Shown here: one piece after another, positions 53,793 through 56,479 of the stretch
How the letters are laid out: each line of letters opens with the position of its first letter
How positions within the stretch are numbered: the first letter of the stretch is position 1
NCBI GenBank assembly: GCA_017483185.1
Contig: JAFULM010000018.1
Span: 1 to 56,479, forward strand
Length of the DNA stretch: 56,479 bases
Direction: 5' to 3'
DNA from: Prevotella sp.
Lineage (GTDB): Bacteria > Bacteroidota > Bacteroidia > Bacteroidales > Bacteroidaceae
Position numbers and translations under genes: made by a program
Notes under the pieces: model-generated
Database searches by the model: none
What the model saw: the letters and a program-made list of their open reading frames with translations, nothing else
Told to the model about the DNA's origin: nothing

Positions 53793-53824
53793 GGCGGCGA
53801 GAGCCGCCCTACTTTCTTTCAGTG
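53793..53824 (+). terminator. Terminator after the mobile-element gene run
   Basis: GGGCGGC and GCCGCCC with a four-base GAGA loop, then TACTTTCTTTC. Farther on a TCCGCAAGT/ACTTGCGGA hairpin lies at 53888-53908. The stretch to 54301 shows no gene. Confidence 0.7.
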
Positions 53825-54246
53825 AGCATGATGGCGGACAAAGAAAGTAGCAAAGAAACCTTTGTCCAATCTGCGATAACTAAAAAATCCGCAAGTAAAA
53901 CTTGCGGAGGCTATATATTGGGTCGTTATTTTTTGGTGGAGGGGAATGATAATCTCGAACCGTTGAACTACACATTTCTGCTTCGTCTCCATTTCCCCCA
54001 ACGATTTGATACGTTCAATCATTTTTGTTGTTGAAATCGTGGAGAAGTGAATAGACAGTATTACCCGACAGAGCAACTATGACAACGTAACGCCTTTACA
54101 AAAAAGTCGGTACACGAAACCCATAGACTAATTGTCTTGACCTAAAAGAGATTGGAATTTTCAGGACTGCCTATCACTTAGATAGAAGTCCAAGGTCTGC
54201 TGAAATACATAATTCAAAAATTGAAATTGCTTGACTGCAAATTTAG

Positions 54247-54254
54247 TAACTTTG
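54247..54254 (+). promoter_or_regulatory. Promoter -7 box in front of the intron insertion
   Basis: TAACTTTG, with an ATG 29 bases later at 54284 (MKTDRI), interrupted by the intron at 54302. Joining the flanks gives only a 12-codon frame, so any host gene is short or is a leader. Confidence 0.45.
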
Positions 54255-54301
54255 CTTGACAAATTAACGAGAAAGAAGAGAAAATGAAAACCGACCGCAT
54301 A

Positions 54302-56128
54302 ATCGAGTAGACGGCTCCGCCAGTAACTGACGGAGTGCGCCTCTCACACCACCGAGCGTACGGGTCACGTACTCGGCGGTTCGCAAAGAGATGGGTTAAG
54401 TTGTAAATGTAATTCAGTTAAGGAAACATATCCTCTTTTCTTCAAGCGTTGTAAAGTAATGGTAGTGCCTAGAATAGGACTTTGTGCTATTGCCCAACCG
54501 CCTTTCCGTGTTCTGCTCCAAGCGTAGGCATGGTCTTGGTCTACACCTAATCGAATCAGGTTTTTCCTTTTCCTTTCGGGTTTTTTCCAATGATGCCAAA
54601 TGCAATAGCGCAGTCGGTTGCGAAGCCAACCATCTAAATCTCGTAATTTGCCCAAAATACTCGTGCCTTGGAAATAGTTCAACCATCCGCGTTGCACTTC
54701 TTTTATCTTGGCAATACGCTCTTCAAATGTGGCTGGTGTGGTTTTTCGGGTGATTGTTTTAAGTCGTTCTTTTAGTTTCTTCCATGCTTTTTCCGATACA
54801 ATAAGTTGGTATTGATTTTTACTTCCTTTCTCGTACGTAGGTACGAATCCGAAACCCAAAATTGTGAAGTGGATTGGTTTTCTGATACCACTCTTTTCTT
54901 CATTTATAGTTAATTTGAGTTTGTTTTTCAAAAACTTTTCAATTACCACTCTTGTTGCCTTGGCTTGATTGTGGCTTTTGCAATAAATACTAAAATCATC
55001 CGCATAACGTACAAATTTGTGTCCTCTTCGAGTCATTTCCTTATCCAGTTGATGTAGTAAAATGTTCGACAATAATGGACTTAAAGGGCTTCCTTGCGGA
55101 ACGCCTTTTCTTCTCTTTCGTAGCTTTCCGTTGATTTTAATAGGTGCTCTGAGCCATTTGCGTATGAGTTGCATGGTAGCTTTGCATTTCACTTTTTGAT
55201 AGATTAAATTCAGTAATAAACAGTGGTCAACTTCATCAAAGAAGTTTTTCAGGTCAATATCCACAATGTGGTTTAATCCTGAATGGATGTAATCCCGAGA
55301 TTGTCCAACGGCTTGTCGGGCATTCTTGTGAGGTCTAAATCCATAGCTGTAATTACTAAATTCGGGCTCAAAAAGTGGTGCAATAGTTTGTGCTAAGGCT
55401 TGTTGCAACACACGTTCTGTAGTGGTGGGAACACCCAATAATCGAGTTTTCCCATTTCCTTTCGGAATTTCAATACCTAAAATGGGTTGTACTTGATAGT
55501 TGCCTTGTTTGATTGCTTCAATCAGTTGTAGTTTCTTTTCAGAAAACACCTTGCGGAGCTCTCTTATAGAAACACCATCAACACCCGCACTACCTTTATT
55601 GGCAATCACGTGTTCCAATGCTCTTTGAAGATTAAACGGATGTACTACTCTTGTTATCATTTTAGTTGTTTTTAACCTGTTTTCGTTAAGTAGGGCTACT
55701 ATGTGTTCCGTTACCTATTGAAAACCTCTTTACGTTCAGTCCTTCCTTGTTTGTGAGACCTATGCGGTATCTATTCGCACCTCGTTTGCCCTCAAGTACT
55801 ATGACCTCTGCTGACTTCTTGGATTGATTAACTCGTAATCGCCAAGACCTCCCCTGGTAAATGCTTTTTCCTTCCGTCTATCGCCGGTACATCTACATAA
55901 CAATAATCTGATTTAATAGCATGTTCAGAACACTGTTTTGGACTTCGTATTGCTGTGGATACTCATCCTTATTGTTATGCCTCTTATGTACTTTCTGTTC
56001 GTCGGTACAGACTTTTGCAGTTCTGCTTCCTTCAGTGCATACCTCACGATAAACCACCTTGCAGCTTGCTAACGATTCGGGGTTTCAATCCGCTCGTAAG
56101 GGACTTGCACCCTCTGGAAAAATAACAC
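54302..56128 (-). mobile_element. Group II intron
   Basis: On the minus strand it runs from a GTGTTATTTTT start (about 56128) and an early GGGTGCAAGTCCC segment to a CTACTCGAT 3' end (54302-54310). A domain V-like hairpin lies just past the ORF: ACCGCCGAG/CTCGGTGGT with a two-base 3' bulge and inner TACG/CGTA. A CTCCG/CGGAG domain VI follows. The RT lies in domain IV. The element is AT-richer than its surroundings. Boundaries are good to a few bases at the 3' end and less certain at the 5' end. Confidence 0.7.
54365..55660 (-). CDS. ltrA: Group II intron reverse transcriptase/maturase
   Basis: A 431-residue intron-encoded protein. RT motifs include SAGVDGVSIRELRK, IPKGNGKTRLLGVPTTTERVLQQA, YSYGFRPHKNARQAV, VDIDLKNFFDEVDHCLLL, QGSPLSPLLSNI and the catalytic YADDFSIYC. 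A maturase X region (GWLNYFQG, LDGWLRNRLRY) follows. No HNH endonuclease is visible at the C-terminus, so the protein probably supports splicing and insertion without second-strand cleavage by its own nuclease. The length is normal and the frame is intact. Confidence 0.93.
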   Translation of the reverse strand: MITRVVHPFNLQRALEHVIANKGSAGVDGVSIRELRKVFSEKKLQLIEAIKQGNYQVQPILGIEIPKGNGKTRLLGVPTTTERVLQQALAQTIAPLFEPEFSNYSYGFRPHKNARQAVGQSRDYIHSGLNHIVDIDLKNFFDEVDHCLLLNLIYQKVKCKATMQLIRKWLRAPIKINGKLRKRRKGVPQGSPLSPLLSNILLHQLDKEMTRRGHKFVRYADDFSIYCKSHNQAKATRVVIEKFLKNKLKLTINEEKSGIRKPIHFTILGFGFVPTYEKGSKNQYQLIVSEKAWKKLKERLKTITRKTTPATFEERIAKIKEVQRGWLNYFQGTSILGKLRDLDGWLRNRLRYCIWHHWKKPERKRKNLIRLGVDQDHAYAWSRTRKGGWAIAQSPILGTTITLQRLKKRGYVSLTELHLQLNPSLCEPPST

Positions 56129-56221
56129 CCCGAAAACTTGGTTCGTAAAACTAAATTTGTATTTTTGAACTATTTGAAAAGCTTTCGGGGTGTGTCCTGC
56201 ATATGCAGGGCACACACATAT

Positions 56222-56331
56222 GGTAGCCGATAATTGCCGGCTTTCGTGCCAACTTGATACTTTGGTGCTTTTAACGAACCGAAGTGCTAAATTGATACGA
56301 AAGTGCTGTAAATCCGGCAACTACGGCTACC
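56222..56331. repeat. 110-base imperfect palindrome
   Basis: GGTAGCCG (56222-56229), TTGCCGG (56234-56240) and CTTTCGT pair with ACGAAAG, CCGGCAA (56314-56320) and CGGCTACC (56324-56331). Two GAAGTGC/GAAAGTGC and TTGATAC segments lie in the centre. It stands between the intron and the partial gene at 56415. Confidence 0.75.
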
Positions 56332-56414
56332 ATTTTTCGTTATGCGGCAGCTTAAAAGACGACACCAAACCAGAAAAATCATCTTGACAACCACCCGACT
56401 TTGAACTACGAAGG

Positions 56415-56479
56415 ATGAAATTTTTCAGGGACAACTTCCAGCATTTCCAAAAAACAGTTTACCCATTGACTTGGAGACA
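56415..56479 (+). CDS. Partial gene, cut by the window end
   Basis: An ATG at 56415 behind GAAGG starts MKFFRDNFQHFQKTVYPLTW and runs to the window edge without a stop. It is not recognised. The good start context and open frame make it a plausible mobile-element gene, but only 21 codons are visible. Confidence 0.45.
   Translation, partial: MKFFRDNFQHFQKTVYPLTWR

Noticed and set aside
53819-54076. 85-residue open frame on the minus strand
   Set aside because: It has no recognisable family, no start context, and lies across hairpins behind the last mobile-element gene.
54284-54301. Gene interrupted by the group II intron (MKTDRI...)
   Set aside because: Joining the sequences on either side of the intron gives only a 12-codon frame, so a real host gene cannot be supported.

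Overview
The window looks like a chromosome segment of a Bacteroidales bacterium, most likely Prevotella or a close relative (an inference). The support is: promoters of the Bacteroidetes type (TTTG, about 19-21 bases, TAnnTTTG) in front of many genes; a TonB-receptor-like outer-membrane protein; SCxSDDDDD lipoproteins; two secreted proteins ending in type IX secretion-like tails (KIVVK, KVVVK); and Bacteroidales families such as DUF4450, DUF4954 and PcfK/PcfJ/DUF3873.

Layout. 1-140: the 3' end of a 5S rRNA gene and its terminator. 334-1491: an orphan histidine kinase. 1868-2872: a structured RNA followed by a broken formylglycine-enzyme-like lipoprotein gene. 2929-7471: a housekeeping run (DUF177, rpmF, fabH, era, der, lipoprotein), then tRNA-Phe. 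7777-9990: a secreted subtilase on the minus strand. 10812-14469: a DUF4160/DUF2442 pair, then a membrane-anchored winged-helix regulator and an outer-membrane receptor. 14687-17406: lptB, diverging from mlaE-mlaF. 17504-18225: a lipoprotein with a second copy of the structured RNA. 18520-23315: the minus-strand run sppA-lpxK-punA-thiL. 23559-24947: a GH28 enzyme. 24948-26245: a dense patch of repeats and long palindromes. 26246-32326: hflX, DUF4954 and an M16 peptidase on the minus strand. 33266-35199: groES-groEL. 35300-35455: a promoter-terminator pair with no gene between. 35572-46802: three large secreted proteins (DUF4450 glycosidase-like, M6 protease, modular adhesin-like). 46951-48492: a sugar-kinase/RapZ fusion.

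After about 49.4 kb the content changes to conjugative-element cargo (PcfK, PcfJ, DUF3873 and small proteins). An AT-richer group II intron at 54302-56128 is inserted in it. A GTATATTTGC site at 49415 is a candidate element boundary.

The most interesting non-coding signals are four. First, two diverged RNAs at 1868-2050 (+) and 18050-18225 (-) keep the same rod-like fold through compensatory changes, and both lie just upstream of lipoprotein genes of the same signal-peptide style. Second, a roughly 350-base extragenic repeat family, rich in GCCGTAAGG and CAACGGGGCC palindromes, occurs at five places. Third, nested long palindromes at 25004-25223 and 25945-26145 share their termini. Fourth, three TGTCAG boxes spaced exactly 11 bases lie between the winged-helix regulator and its presumed target. 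All calls were made by eye; no search or folding program was run.
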